Assembly (NCBI RefSeq): GCF_020497125.1
Contig: NC_059075.1
Span: 109,593,222-109,657,221 of the forward strand
DNA from: Mauremys mutica
Lineage: Eukaryota; Chordata; Testudines; Geoemydidae
Direction of reading: 5' to 3'
DNA: 64,000 nt
Shown here one piece after another: positions 32,704 through 43,340 of the stretch; position 1 is the first letter of the stretch, and each line of letters starts with the position of its first letter. The notes beneath the pieces were generated by a model. That model ran no database searches, was not told where the DNA came from, and saw only the letters and a list, made by a program, of their open reading frames with translations. The translations under genes and the position numbers were made by a program.

Positions 32704-34653
32704 TTGCAGGAAAAAAACATCCCGATGTGTAGAAAGAATAGTAAATATGGCAGGTGACCAGCGTGGCTTAACAGTGAAATCCTTGCTGATCTTAAACACA
32801 AAAAAGAAGCTTACAAGAAGTGGAAGCTTGGACAAATGACCAGGGAGGAGTATAAAAATATTGCTCAGGCGTGCAGGAGTGAAATCAGGAAGGCCAAATC
32901 ACACTTGGAGTTGTAGCTAGCAAGAGATGTTAAGAGTAACAAGAAGGGTTTCTTCAGGTATGTTAGCAACAAGAAGAAAGTCAAGGAAAGTGTGGGCCCC
33001 TTACTGAATGAGGGAGGCAATCTAGTGACAGAGGATGTGAAAAAAGCTAATGTACTCAATGATTTTTTTGCCTCTGTCTTCACAAACAAGATCAGCTCCC
33101 AGACTGCTGCACTGGGCAGCACAGTAAGGGGAGAAAGTGACCAACCCTCTGTGGAGAAAGAAGTGGTTCGGGACCGTTTAGAAAAACTGGACAAGCACAA
33201 GTCCATGGGGCCGGATGCACTGCATCCGAGGGTGCTAAAGGAGTTGGCGGATGTGATTGCAGAGCCATTGGCCATTATCTTTGAAAACTCATGGTGAATG
33301 GGGGAGGTCCCAGATGAATGGAAAAAGGCTAAAGTAGTGCCCATCTTTAAAAAAGAGAAGAAGGAGGATCCAGGGAACTACAGGCCAGTCAGCCTCACCT
33401 CAGTCCCTGGAAAAATCATGGAGCAGGTCCTCAAGGAATCAATTCTGAAGCACTTAGAGGAGAGGAAAGTGATCAGGAACAGTCAGCATGGATTCACCAA
33501 GGGCAAGTCATGCCTGACTAACATAATTGCCTTCAATGCGGAGATAACTGGGTCTGTGGATGAGGGGAAAGCAGTGGATGTGTTATTCCTTGACTTTAGC
33601 AAATCTTTTAATACGGTCTCCCACAGTATTCTTGCCAGCAAGTTAAAGAAGTATGGGCTGGATGAATGTACTGTAAGGTGGATAGAAAGCTGGCTAGATC
33701 ATCGGGTTCAATGGGTAGTGATCAACGGCTCCATGTCTAGTTGGCAGCTGGTTTCAAGCGGAGTGCCCCAAGGGTCAGTTCTGGGGCCGGTTTTGTTCAA
33801 TATCTTCATTAATGATCTGGAGGATGGCGTGGACTGCACTCTCAGCAAGTTTGCAGATGACACTAAACTTGGAGGAGTCGTACATACGCTGGAGGGTAGG
33901 GGTAGGATACAGAGGGACCTATACAAATTAGAGGATTGGGCCAAAAGAAACCTGATGTGGTTCAACAAGGACAAGTGCAGAGTCCTGCACTTAGGATGGA
34001 ATAATCCCATTCACTGTTACAGACTAGGGACTGAATGGCTAGGAAGCAGTTCTGCAGAAAAGGACCTAGGGGGTACAGTGGATGAGAAGCTGGATATGAG
34101 TCAACAGTGTGCCCTTGTTGCCAAGAAGGCTAATGGGATTTGGGGCTGTATAAGTAGGGACATTGCCAGCAGATCGAGGGACGTGATCATTCCCCTCTAT
34201 TCAACATTGGTGAGGCCTCATCTGGAGTACTGTGTCCAGTTTTGGGCCCCACACTACAAGAAGGATGTGGAAAAATTGGAAAGAGTCCAGTGGAGGGCAA
34301 CAAAAATGATTAGGGGTCTGGAGCACATGACTTATGAGGAGAGGCTGAGGGAACTGGGATTGTTTAGTCTGCAGAAGAGAAGAATGAGGAGGGATTTGAT
34401 AGCTGCTTTCAACTACCTGAAAGGGGGTTCCAAAGAGGATGGATCTAGACTGTTCTCAGTGATACCTGATGACAGAAAAAGGAGTAATGGTCTCAAGTTG
34501 CAATGGGGGAGATTTAGGTTGGATATTAGGAAAAACTTTTTCACTAGGAGGGTGGTGAAGCACTGGAATGGGTTACCTAGGGAGGTGGTGGAATCTCCTT
34601 CCTTGGAGGTTTTTAAGGTCAGGCTTGACAAAGCCCTGGCTAGGATGATTTAG
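32704..34653 (+). pseudogene. CR1 ORF2 reverse transcriptase, three stops
   Basis: The conceptual protein includes the linker preceding the polymerase ([20 protein letters not shown]), the finger region around [16 protein letters not shown], the first catalytic Asp in [13 protein letters not shown], the [10 protein letters not shown] block and the catalytic FADD near 33850, then the C-terminal CR1 block ending ALARMI. The last 451 codons (33298-34653) are open. The TGA at 33295-33297 stands where CR1 proteins usually have Arg, consistent with CpG decay of CGA to TGA. Needed for target-primed reverse transcription in an intact element; this copy cannot make full-length protein. Confidence 0.9.
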
Positions 34654-34742
34654 TTGGGAATTGGTCCTGCTTTGAGCAGGGGGTTGGACTAGATGATCTC
34701 CCGAGGTCCCTTCCAACCCTAATATTCTATGATTCTATGATA
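32704..34742 (+). mobile_element. CR1 LINE, 5'-truncated, with reverse transcriptase
   Basis: One reading frame can be followed from about 32704 to 34653, and the element ends in TATTCTATGATTCTATGATA, the octamer-repeat 3' end of CR1. It lacks the endonuclease half of ORF2 and any ORF1, as expected of a 5'-truncated copy. Three in-frame stops (32755-32757, 32914-32916, 33295-33297) are the only breaks seen; there is no frameshift. Its last ~80 bases are shared with the SINE at 4550-4720. Confidence 0.9.
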
Positions 34743-35529
34743 ATTAGTGACGATGAGAGGTGAACTGCATTTAAATGGGTACAAGAGCCCAAGTTGCCTA
34801 AGCTGCATGAATTTTCAGTTTTTCAGTTGTGAATCAAAGAAACTAACTTAACTTATTCACCCCTAGCTATAGTGTGCCATGGACTGTGAAGCAGAACTCT
34901 CCATTACAGTCAATTGTAGCATATGTCCACCAGAGGGGAAGGGGATAGCTGGAAAAGGGTGTTTTGACTAGTCAAAAAAGAGGGTGGTCCAGGAGCACAT
35001 GGGGAAAGTCACAGGGAAAGTCTCGCGAAGGTAACTCCATAGTAGTGTAAGTGGTTAAACATTAAGAAGATGAAAGATAAACTTGACCCCCATCCCACTT
35101 CAGCTTATACCCAGACCACAACAGTTATCCCCAACTTTCTCAGCAATTTACACAAAACTCAGGCTTCTGATATCAGCTTGTCAGAACAAATAGCATTTCA
35201 GTGTTGCAAATGTGTTTTCTGTATTGTTGTCCTTTTTCAACCAGAGTGGCTAGTCAAAGTTCAAGACCCTGGGGATGTTCTAGTTGGAAGCAGAAATTGA
35301 TGGAGTCTGGTATTTTCTTTGATGCAATCTTGTTTATTTACAAGGAATGTGCAAAGTCCCATGTCTCTGAAAGCAAAAGGAACCAAGAACTTATAGTCCC
35401 TACGCCTCATTAGCCAACACTAGACCCAAAAGCGCTCTCTCTTGCTCGCTTTTTTCAGTCATACCGTGTTTACAGGCTTCTGTTTGGATTTCTTGCTTCT
35501 CCTTCTCTTTCTGTTCTTGTCTGTTCTCA
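34743..35529. other. No gene seen
   Basis: No recognisable gene or repeat between the CR1 tail and the next transposon. Confidence 0.4.
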
Positions 35530-35990
35530 GGGCAAGTCTACACCTAAAATACTGCATTGGTGCAGTTGCGCTGCCGTAGCACTTTAATGAAGATGCTCTA
35601 AACAAAGGGGAGGGAGAGCTCTCCTGTCAGCATAGTTAATCCACCTCCTGAGAGTTGGTAGCTGTGTTGATGGGAGAAGCTCTCTTGCTGACATAGTCCT
35701 GGCTATACAGGGGGTTAGGTTGGTATAACTACATTGCTCAGGGATGTAGATTTTTCACACCCCGATCTCTGATCTACATTACGAGTTTAGGTCGAATTTA
35801 GCAGTGTTAGATCAATTTAACCCTGCACCCATCCCCACGACGAAGCCATTTTTGTCGACTTAAAGGGCTCTTAAAATTGATTTCTGTACTCCTCCCTGAC
35901 AAGGGGATTAGTGCCTGGGAAAAGCCCTGGGAACTTTTGAATTTCATTTCCTGTTTGTCCAGCCTGGTGAGCTGCTTAGCCCAGGTGACC

Positions 35991-36216
35991 ATGGAGTCCC
36001 AGAATCGCAAAAGAGCTTCAGCATGGACCGAACGGGAGGTACTGGATCTGATCGCTGTATGGGGAGAAGAATCCATGCAGCAGGCAAGAGCACAGCAGGC
36101 AAGCGGAGAATCCCTTCTCCCCGGCAGCCAGGAACTGTTCATCACCCTGGAGCCAATACCTTTGCAACCATCCCAAAGCAGGCTCCTGGACCATGAAGCC
36201 AGAGAAGGCACCTCTG
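35991..36216 (+). pseudogene. Myb-like protein exon 1 (HD), internally deleted
   Basis: ATGGAGTCCCAGAATCGC opens a frame with the SANT/Myb-like motif SAWTEREVLDLIAVWGEES. The rest of the DNA-binding domain is missing, and the frame continues with the acidic tail LFITLEPIPLQPS. A donor follows ACCTCTG at 36217 (GTGAAT). Joined to the acceptor at 36721, the split codon becomes GCT (Ala), the same intron phase and position as in H3/H4. Confidence 0.75.
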
Positions 36217-36315
36217 GTGAATGTACCTTTGTAAATATAATACAGGGTTTAAAAGCAAGCGTGTTTAATGTTTCATTTTCCCTGAAGACTTGGGATGCAT
36301 TCGTGGCAAGTATAG

Positions 36316-36540
36316 CTACTGGAAAAGTCTGTTAACATGTCTGGGGATGGAGCAGAAATCCTCCAGGGACATCTCCATGAAGCTCCATGACTTGCATCTG
36401 AAGAAGTGGGTATTCACCCACGAAAGCTCATGCTGCAAAACGTCTGTTAGTCTATAAGGTGCCACAGGATTCTTTGTTGCTTCTCCTGGAGGGTACTCTA
36501 AAAGCCTTTGCCACGCAGTGGGTGGAGGCCCATTCATGCT
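36316..36540 (-). pseudogene. Harbinger ORF3 homologue (HD), interrupted
   Basis: Minus-strand reading gives QRLLEY near 36515 and, after a short retroposon insertion (36392-36482), SFMEMSLEDFCSIPRHVNRLFQ-stop ending at 36316. These match the C-terminal half of the H1/H3/H4 third ORF (RRLFELLYESFVEVSQEDFCSIP in H4). A one-base frame difference lies just before the insertion (TACCCTCC). It lies antisense within the Myb intron, the same place and transposase-wise orientation as in H1-H4. The N-terminal half is not recognisable. Confidence 0.65.
36392..36482 (+). mobile_element. Short retroposon fragment inside HD ORF3
   Basis: GCATCTGAAGAAGTGGGTAT, CACCCACGAAAGCTCATGC and GTTAGTCTATAAGGTGCC match the insert at 18978-19065 (there in reverse) and the end of the repeat at 56547-56795. 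It splits the ORF3 homologue of HD, so it arrived after HD. Borders approximate. Confidence 0.65.
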
Positions 36541-36721
36541 GAGCTGTTCGCATTTGGCTGAGAGGGATCTTCCTTGATATTAGCCACACGGTGGGGGCGG
36601 GGGAGGCTAAAGCACATGTGCTATGTAAGGTGAATTGCTTGATTCAGTGTGAAATAGTCTTCCCTTTGTTCTCTAAAATGTATCTTTTTAAATACTACTC
36701 TCCCTTTTTTTCCTCCCACAG

Positions 36722-37016
36722 CTGCAAATGTTTCTACGCTCCTCCTATCATCTCCATCCCAGAGGCTAATGAGCCTAATGTGGGAGCAAACCAACATGCT
36801 CAGGCGTCTAGTGGAGCTGCAGGAAAGGCAGCAGGAGCACAGACCGTGCTGCAGCCCCTGTATAACCACCTACCCTCCTCCCCAAGTTCCATATCCTCCT
36901 CACTCAGACATCCAAGAACACATGTTGGGGGGGGGGGCTACGAGCACCCAACCACTCCATCCCAGAGGACTGGCCAAGCAACAGAAGGCTGGCATTCAAT
37001 ACGTTTTGAACTGTAG
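36722..37016 (+). pseudogene. Myb-like protein exon 2 (HD), deleted
   Basis: A pyrimidine-rich acceptor (CTTTTTTTCCTCCCACAG) ends at 36721. The exon begins in phase with exon 1 and shows SPSQRL, but the basic RKKK patch and following helix are deleted and it jumps to MLRRLVELQERQQEHR and a proline-rich tail. A G homopolymer near 36929-36938 probably shifts the frame. An AATAAA at 37129-37134 fits its poly(A) signal. Confidence 0.7.
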
Positions 37017-37244
37017 TGTGGCATTGTCCTTCCCTCCTCCTCTCATCCATCACCCTACCTGGTGCTTCCCTCCTCACCAGCCCCTCCCGGGCTACCTTGC
37101 AAGTTTCCCCCTATTTGTGTGATGAATTAATAAAGAATGCATGATATGGAAACAATAATTACTTTATTGCCACTAAAAGCAGTGATCGAAGAGGGAAGGG
37201 TGGTTGGCTTACAGGGAAGTAGAGTCAACCAAGAGGGTGGGTTT

Positions 37245-37998
37245 TCATCAAGGAGAAACAAATAGAACAGTCACACCATAATTGGCCACCAAGCGATTTG
37301 CCTCAACCTCCCAACCCGCCATAAACATCTCCCCCTTACTCTCACAGATATTGTGGAGCACACAGCAAGCAGCAATAACAATGGGAATATTGGTTTCACT
37401 GTGGTCTAACCACGTCAGTAAATTGCGCCAGCGAGGTTTTAAACATCCAAATGCACATTCTACCACCATTCTGCACTTGCTCAGCCTATATGAACTGCTC
37501 CTTACTACTGTCCAGGGTGCCTATGTATGGCTTCATGAGCCATGGCATTAAGGGATAGGCTGGGTCCCCAAGGATAACTATAGGCATTTCAACATCCCCA
37601 ACAGTAATTCAACTGTGAGGGCTGCTCTCATCTTGCTATTCTTGCGCTTCAGGGCAGGGGAAAGCAAGTCACAGAGTTCTATGAAAGTGCCCTTATGTTT
37701 CTCAGGGAAACTGGGAATCATCCCAGACCTGCAACACTATGTGGTCCCACCAGTCTGTGCTTGTTACCCAGGCCCAGAATCGGTGTTTCACAGCATGAAC
37801 CTGCCCCATTACCACCATGATGTCCAAACTGCCAGGGCCTGTGCTTTGAGAGAAGTCTGTGTCCATGTCCTCATCACTATCGTGATTGCGCTGTTGTCGC
37901 CTCCTCGCCTGCTTTTGCAGGCTCTGCACATACTGCAGGATAATGCGTGAGGTGTCTACAACACTCACAACAGCAGCAGTGAGCTGAGCGGGCTCCAT
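37245..37998 (-). pseudogene. Harbinger transposase (HD), deleted
   Basis: The minus-strand start MEPAQLTAAVV at 37998 is followed by a variable linker, an acidic patch (SDEDMDTDF) and WWDHIVLQVWDDSQ, matching the H3/H4 N terminus. A fragment of the FIELCDLLSPALKR block follows, then a deletion removes the HTH and first catalytic Asp. GDPAYPLMPW (second Asp) survives near 37560, and CRMVVECAFGCLKPRW (catalytic Glu region) runs to about 37265, with frame breaks between. Inactive. It was read with a separate minus-strand AATAAA near 37165-37170, so the two genes converge. Confidence 0.8.
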
Positions 37999-38826
37999 GC
38001 TTGCCATGGCATGACGTCTGCGGGACAGCAGGAGAGCAGAGTTGCAGTGGAAGCGGTGGATGACAATGGTTAGCACCGTGCACATTTCCTGATGAAGAAC
38101 ACACGTTCCCAGGAGCCTATAACAGACAACATGGAGAAATTCGCTATCGAGGCAAGAGCAGGAGAGCAGAGTTGCAGTGGAAGCGCTGGATGATGACGGG
38201 ATGCCACAAGAATAGATATTTATGAAGAACGATGAGAGGACCTGCGAGGTGGATTCATGGCACCAGGAGAGCAGGAGAGCAGAGTTGCAGCGGAAGTGGT
38301 GGTTGGATGATGACGGTTAGCAGTCCTACTGCACTGTCTGCTAAAAGCAGTATGGTGTCTGCACAGAAAAAAGGCACGAAACGATTGTTTGCCATTGCTT
38401 TCACGGAGGGAAGGGCGACTGATGACATGTACCCAAAACCACCTGTGACAATGTTTTTGCCCCATCAGGCACTGGGAGGTCAACCCAGAATTCCAATGGG
38501 TAGCGGAGACTGGGTACTGTGGGATAGCTACACACAGTGCAACGCTCCGAAAGTCGATGCTAGCCATGGTACTGTGGACGCACTCCACCAACTTAATGCG
38601 CTTAGTGGGGGGACACACAATCGATTGTATAAAATCACTTCCTAAAAATCGACTTCTATAAATTCGACCTAATTTCGTAGTGTAGACATACCCTGAGTGA
38701 AGTTGTTATACCTTTATAGGTCTGTGGTGTAGACCAGACCTCAGTTTCTGTGTGATTTACCTTCCCAACATATGCATGCATCTACCCAAAACCATACTCA
38801 GTCAAAAGCTCCTGGGTGGGTTCATA

Positions 38827-39269
38827 CATAGGTGTCGACTCCATGGGTGCTCCAGGGCTGGAGCAACCACAGAAAAAAATTAGCAGGTGCTTAGCACTCA
38901 CTGGCAGCCAGCTCTCCCTGGCCCTCAGTGCCTCCTGCCCGCTGGTGGCCCTGCTGATCAACTCCTCTCCTGCCCTCCCAGCACCTCCTCCCCATCGCAA
39001 TCAGCTGCTTTGTGGTGTGCAGAAGGCACTGGGGGGAAGGGGAGGAGTGGGGACAGGGCACGCTCAGGGGAGAGGGTGGAACTGGGCAGGAAGAGGTAGG
39101 GTGGGGACTTGGGAGAAGGGGTGGGGTGGGGATGGAACCTGGGGCAGAACAGGGATGGGAAGAGACGGGACAGGGTGGAGGCTTGGGGGTAGGAGTAGGG
39201 TGGAGGCAGGGCCTGGGGCAGAGCAGGGAGTTGAGCACCCCCAGGGCCTGGAGGAAACCGGTGCCTATG
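38827..39269. mobile_element. hAT-type MITE with G-rich interior
   Basis: Starts CATAGGTGTCGACTCC and ends GGTGCCTATG. The 8-bp flanks are GGTTCATA (38819-38826) and GGTTCACA (39270-39277), one mismatch, the hAT length. The ends are inverted repeats (CATAGGTG against the complement of its right end; GGGTGCTC mirrored by GAGCACCC). The interior at 39025-39230 is strongly G-rich and gives spurious open frames on both strands. No transposase. Confidence 0.8.
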
Positions 39270-39277
39270 GGTTCACA

Positions 39278-39960
39278 TATACCTTTTGTTTTAGGTGGAG
39301 GTTTATGCTTACAGTTAGGTGTGAACTCATCCTTCAGTTAACATATCTATCTCAATGGGGTTTTAACTCAACTCATAACAAGGTTTCACTCTGCTCATAA
39401 CAGTATGACAAAACGGTTACTCTTCAAAACACTTACATGTGGCACACATTGCAAAGAGAAATCAAAATCAAAGTCTTCTTGGTAAACTATTTTAATATTA
39501 TTTGTAGTTCATATAAAAAATAAAGTTGCACAGTTAAACACAAAGCAAAAAAGCAGAACTGGGTTACCTATTGATAATGTATTCAATAGTTTCAGCCCTT
39601 TCTGATTTTGGCTTTTTACCTATACATGTACTGATTATGTTTTTCCTGAATTTGTTCCTGATTTCTACTAACAGTCTGTGGATTATCTGTGAATTGCACG
39701 CTATGATTATTTTTACTTATTATCTGTGAAAGTCACATAGTATTGTTTCACTTCCTGGATCGGATGACCCAAGCACAAAGCATGCCTAAACAAAGCACTG
39801 GGGCTTTGAATCTCTCAGGGGTGATGGATGGGTAGTAGCACTTTACAGACTGACATACAGAAGGCCCAAAGGGATTCTATGATGTTTTCATCTCTTTTTT
39901 AAAAAATGAGCATTATATTTGGTTACATACATGGTCATGGTAAAACTTCAGTTGTAATTT
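39278..39960. other. No gene seen
   Basis: AT-rich sequence without a recognisable gene or repeat. Confidence 0.4.
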
Positions 39961-39964
39961 TAAT

Positions 39965-40975
39965 ACAGGCATTTTTGTGTGCACAGTATTTTAAAAGTCT
40001 GCAAAATTCTGCATATTTTGTCAAAGTAACACAATATAATAATGCCAGTTTCAATTATTTTGGTAATTTATTTCAAAATACTTGTCAGCAAGTATATCTG
40101 TAACAACCCAGACAAAAAAATTACAGGATTTTTTTTTAAAAGAAGATTCCTTACTCAGCATATAAATACAGAACTTTGAGTAATTCATTTAAATTACAAT
40201 ACAGAAACATATTCCCCACAGAAGCAGCGCAAAGGCTTGAGGGAGTCAAGGGTAACTGAAGAGCTGAGGGAGAGGGAAGGTGCCTGGAAGTGAACCTGGA
40301 GGGTTGTTGGGTGTGGGTGGGAGAAGTATGGAACAGGGGTTTTGAGGGGAGGGGGAGTGATTCTTACAGTCTGGGAGCCTCCCCAGTGCAGACCCTGGCT
40401 GACCCCTAGCCTCTCCAATTCAGTCAGGCACATCTGCCCCTGTTCCCATGTGTCTCTGCACCCCCCAATTCCCGTGTGTCCCAGAAGCTTCCCTCCACCA
40501 TCCCCAAGTCTCCTTGCAACCCCTACCCTCTGTCCCTATGTGTCCCTGCACCCCCTTACCTCCCCATCCCCATGTGTCCCTGCACCCCCTTCCCCCCATC
40601 CCCATGTGGCCCTGCAGCCCCCCTCCCATTTAGCCCCTGGCTCAATGCTGTCACCCCACTAGCTCTTGCGCCTGTGGCCCACCCAGTCTGTCTCCCCCAC
40701 TAGCTTTTCTGAACCGCAGTCTGTGACCCTCCCCCAGCAGCCCAGTGAGCCCTGCTCTGTTTGTCCCGTGCCTCCCCTGATATGAGGAATGTAGCCTCTT
40801 CCCCCTCCCTCTCTGCTGTTGGTCTGCCCTCTCTTCTGGTACCACAGCTGCCCCTGGTGGGCAAAAGGCATAACTGCAGTGCCTCTCCCACAGAATGTAT
40901 TTTCTGCAGAGAAAAAAAAATCTGTGGGAGACATGAATTCTACGCATGTTCAGTGGTGCAGAATTCCCCCCAGGG
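39965..40975. repeat. Composite interspersed repeat, about 1 kb
   Basis: CTGCAAAATTCTGCATATTT at the left and TTCTGCAGAGAAAAAAAAAT with GGTGCAGAATTCCCCCCAGG at the right suggest related ends of one element. Inside, 40440-40635 is a tandem array with a unit of roughly 35 bp around CCCATGTGTCCCTGCACCCC. I recognise it only as a repetitive type of sequence; no family is assigned and no target duplication found. Confidence 0.4.
40440..40635. repeat. Tandem repeat, ~35-bp unit
   Basis: About five degenerate units containing CATGTGTCCCTGCACCCCC in slightly different versions (CATGTGTCTCTGCACCCCCC, TATGTGTCCCTGCACCCCC, CATGTGGCCCTGCAGCCCCC). Overlapping open frames here result from the period and base bias. 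Confidence 0.7.
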
Positions 40976-41489
40976 TATCAGTAGTGTTGTTGAATGCTTT
41001 GCAGTGCAAATTCCTGCAATCAGTATCAGGCATTCGCACATCTCCACTGATGGAACCATATATGCTAGAAACTAAAAGTTATATTGTGCAATTCTATAAA
41101 ATGCAGGAAGCAAGTAAAGGAGAAAGTCATTCAAGATAGGTAAGCTTCGTACCGACTTTTGTTGCCGTTAATATCCATTGCAGGCAGCATGCTGAATAAG
41201 AACCACATTTTCAGTAGCAGCTACTGCCTTTAAATATTATTTTTTTCATCTCATACATCTCTGCATACACTAGCTGGCCTGAGCCAGCTTTTCTTTACAT
41301 GGTCTATTTCATTTTTGTTGGCTGATTCATTGGCATTTCTGGAATTAACACTGATCAGACAAGATGTCAGTGACTCCTCAGAGGATTGCTACAGAAAGAC
41401 ATAGGTGTGCTATAGTCACGTGATTCCCACCTACTCTGAATCCATTTTTAATTTCTCAGAAAATATATAGGAATGAAGCACAGTCTCTA

Positions 41490-41775
41490 TTGTAGTAGCA
41501 CCTAGAGGGCTCAGTGGGGATTGGAACTGCCCCACTCTGTGCTAGGCACTATACAACCTATTAAGATATGATCCCTATCCTAAAGGGTTTAGAACCTTAA
41601 TAGACAAGGGCGATATCATTAGCCCCTGTTTACACACAGGGAAGTTAGGCACACAGAGATTAAGTGTTTTATCCAAAATGAAACAGGAAGTCTGTAGAAA
41701 ACTAGGAGTTAAATGCAGATTTTCTGAAGTCCAGTCCTTTAACCACAAGACCAACATTACAAGCCTACTGCCTAG
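41490..41775 (-). repeat. MIR-like SINE/LINE-tail element
   Basis: AGTAGCACCTAGAGGGCTCA, GTGCTAGGCACTATACAACC and GATCCCTATCCTAAAGGG, then CACACAGGGAAGTTAGGC and CACAGAGATTAAGTG, give the reverse MIR/CORE-SINE pattern. The first half resembles 63525-63640. Confidence 0.5.
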
Positions 41776-42340
41776 ATTTCTCCTCCCCTCAACCACTCAT
41801 CCAACTGAATTCTGATGAAATTCCGGTCCATCTGATGGTCAGAGCTCAAAAATGGGAGTCAGGAATCCTGTGGTCTGTTTAGTGCTGGATCCAATCAAAA
41901 TCTCCCTGAACTAGGAGAACTTCAGGGTCAGGGCTGATTTTGATCTGAACTCTGTGGCTCAGGCCTATCTCTAATTCTAATTGTGACTCTGCCACTGAAT
42001 ATCCTATCCAAGGAAATCACTTAGGGCCAGATTATGGCTACTCCAGCATGGGGGCACTGAGACAGAGGAGGAAAGAGGGTACCAGCTGTCATTTCCCTCT
42101 ATACTGCACCCACGCAGGGGCTTGCCATAATTTATCCATGCAAAAGAGAGAGGAGTGAGACTCGTCCATGTTGCAGGCAATGCTAGTGTTCCAAAGTGAC
42201 GGGGTGGGGCTGAGGGGGAAGCCATGGACCTACCCGCTCTGCATATTGACAATTCTGAATGTTGGCTCTGTCTGTTGAATGGGCATAGCAAGGGGCCCGG
42301 TTGCTCCTCAAAGGCCTGGCCTAGATTTTTAGAGGTATTT
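41776..42340. other. No gene seen
   Basis: No convincing gene; only short frames. Confidence 0.4.
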
Positions 42341-42510
42341 AGGCATTGCTGCACTCAGGTGTAACACCTAACTGATTTTGGAACCTAAACCTAATTTTCA
42401 AGAGCCTAAATCCCATCAACTGTCAATGGAATTTTGGTTCCTAAATGCCTAAATCCCTTTTGAAAATTAGATTTGGGATCCTACACCTGTTAGGCATTGC
42501 AACACTGAGA
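42341..42510. repeat. Palindromic MITE-like repeat, copy 2
   Basis: AACACCTAACTGATTTTGG and CTAATTTTCAAGAGCCTAAAT on the left are mirrored by CCTAAATGCCTAAATCCC and TGAAAATTAGATTTGGGATC on the right. Same structure as 7648-7830, including a central TCAATGGAATTT. Confidence 0.6.
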
Positions 42511-43314
42511 GCAGGAAGGTATCATCATTTGGGTAGTTGTCTCCTTTCCCTCCCCAGTGCAGCGCTCGGCTCTTAGAAGCCATAATTCTGTCTCAGTTTC
42601 TCTTATGAATTAATATTTCCTATCTTACAGAGGCACCGCAAGGCTTAATTCATTGAGGCTTGTGAAGGATTTTGAGGTTCTTGAAAGAAAAATGCTCTAG
42701 GAATTCAAAATGGTCTGGATGATCAGAGATTGAGCAGCCTGCACCTCCCTTCGCTTCCCCTGTGGGTGCTCAGCACCTCTGACAATTAGACTCACCATTC
42801 CTTCTTCAAACACAATACGCCAGGTTCTCAGTGGATGTAAATCAGTATTGACTATATGATGATTGACATCAGCTGAATGTCTGGCCCAGATGAGGCCGCA
42901 AACAATACATACAAGCAGACTTTCACGGCAGACATCATTTCAAGACTCTTTTAAAACTAAGAGCTCTTCTTCAAGTGGTTTTCTCAGTTCCCCAATAACT
43001 TGCCATATTCGGCAGGGAAAGACCAATGGAAAGCTGGAAATAGAAAATCAGACCGCATGTGTCCTACTGTACCATTTAAAAATAATCTTTTCCAAAGGAA
43101 CTGTAGACTGGGGCCTTTTAAGAAGACAGGGTGTTAGCGCTGACAAGTGTACTAGCGTGTCAATGGGGTAATGAAGTTAGTTCTGCTCTGAGTACAGCCT
43201 GGAAAACAGAAAATTCCTTTGCAAGGTTAGTGATTAAACATCTAACAGAAAGTAATGGTTTGCTTGCAGGCACCAGAAATAAAGAGACAGAGGGAGAGAG
43301 AACCAGAGCAAAGA
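42511..43314. other. No gene seen
   Basis: No recognisable gene or repeat. Confidence 0.4.
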
Positions 43315-43340
43315 GCCTGCTAAATATCACTATTGGAAGC
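43315..43340 (+). repeat. 26-bp inverted repeat, left arm
   Basis: These 26 bases (GCCTGCTAAA...TTGGAAGC) are the exact reverse complement of 47937-47962. Outside the 26 bases the similarity stops on both sides. See the right arm, which lies at the broken 3' end of the RTE-like LINE. Confidence 0.9.

Larger units (their letters stand above)
35765..38693 (-). mobile_element. Second Harbinger family element HD (defective), nested
   Basis: Left end GATCTACATTACGAG with TTTAGGTCGAATTTAG and right end CTAAATTCGACC-like sequence (38655-38692, ending GTAGTGTAGACATACCC) form inverted repeats related to, but distinct from, H1-H4. Here Myb is on the plus strand and transposase on the minus strand, so HD lies in the opposite orientation to H1-H4 with the same convergent arrangement. 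Both genes have internal deletions, and a short retroposon interrupts the third ORF. The exact left border is uncertain because the terminal GGGTATG is not preserved. Confidence 0.8.
35530..38740 (+). mobile_element. Outer Harbinger-type MITE, split by element HD
   Basis: The left part starts GGGCAAGTCTACACC and the right part ends GGTGTAGACCAGACC; TCA flanks both sides (35527-35529 and 38741-38743). The own sequence is only about 235 bp on the left and 45 bp on the right. GCTCAGGGATGTAGATTTTT near its former centre is followed on the far side by CTGAGTGAAGTTG, the expected mirror. It has no coding capacity and serves as the insertion site of HD. Confidence 0.75.

Noticed and set aside
38816..39400. 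194-codon frame rich in Gly and Trp
   Set aside because: Product of the G-rich interior of a hAT MITE; the frame crosses the transposon border.
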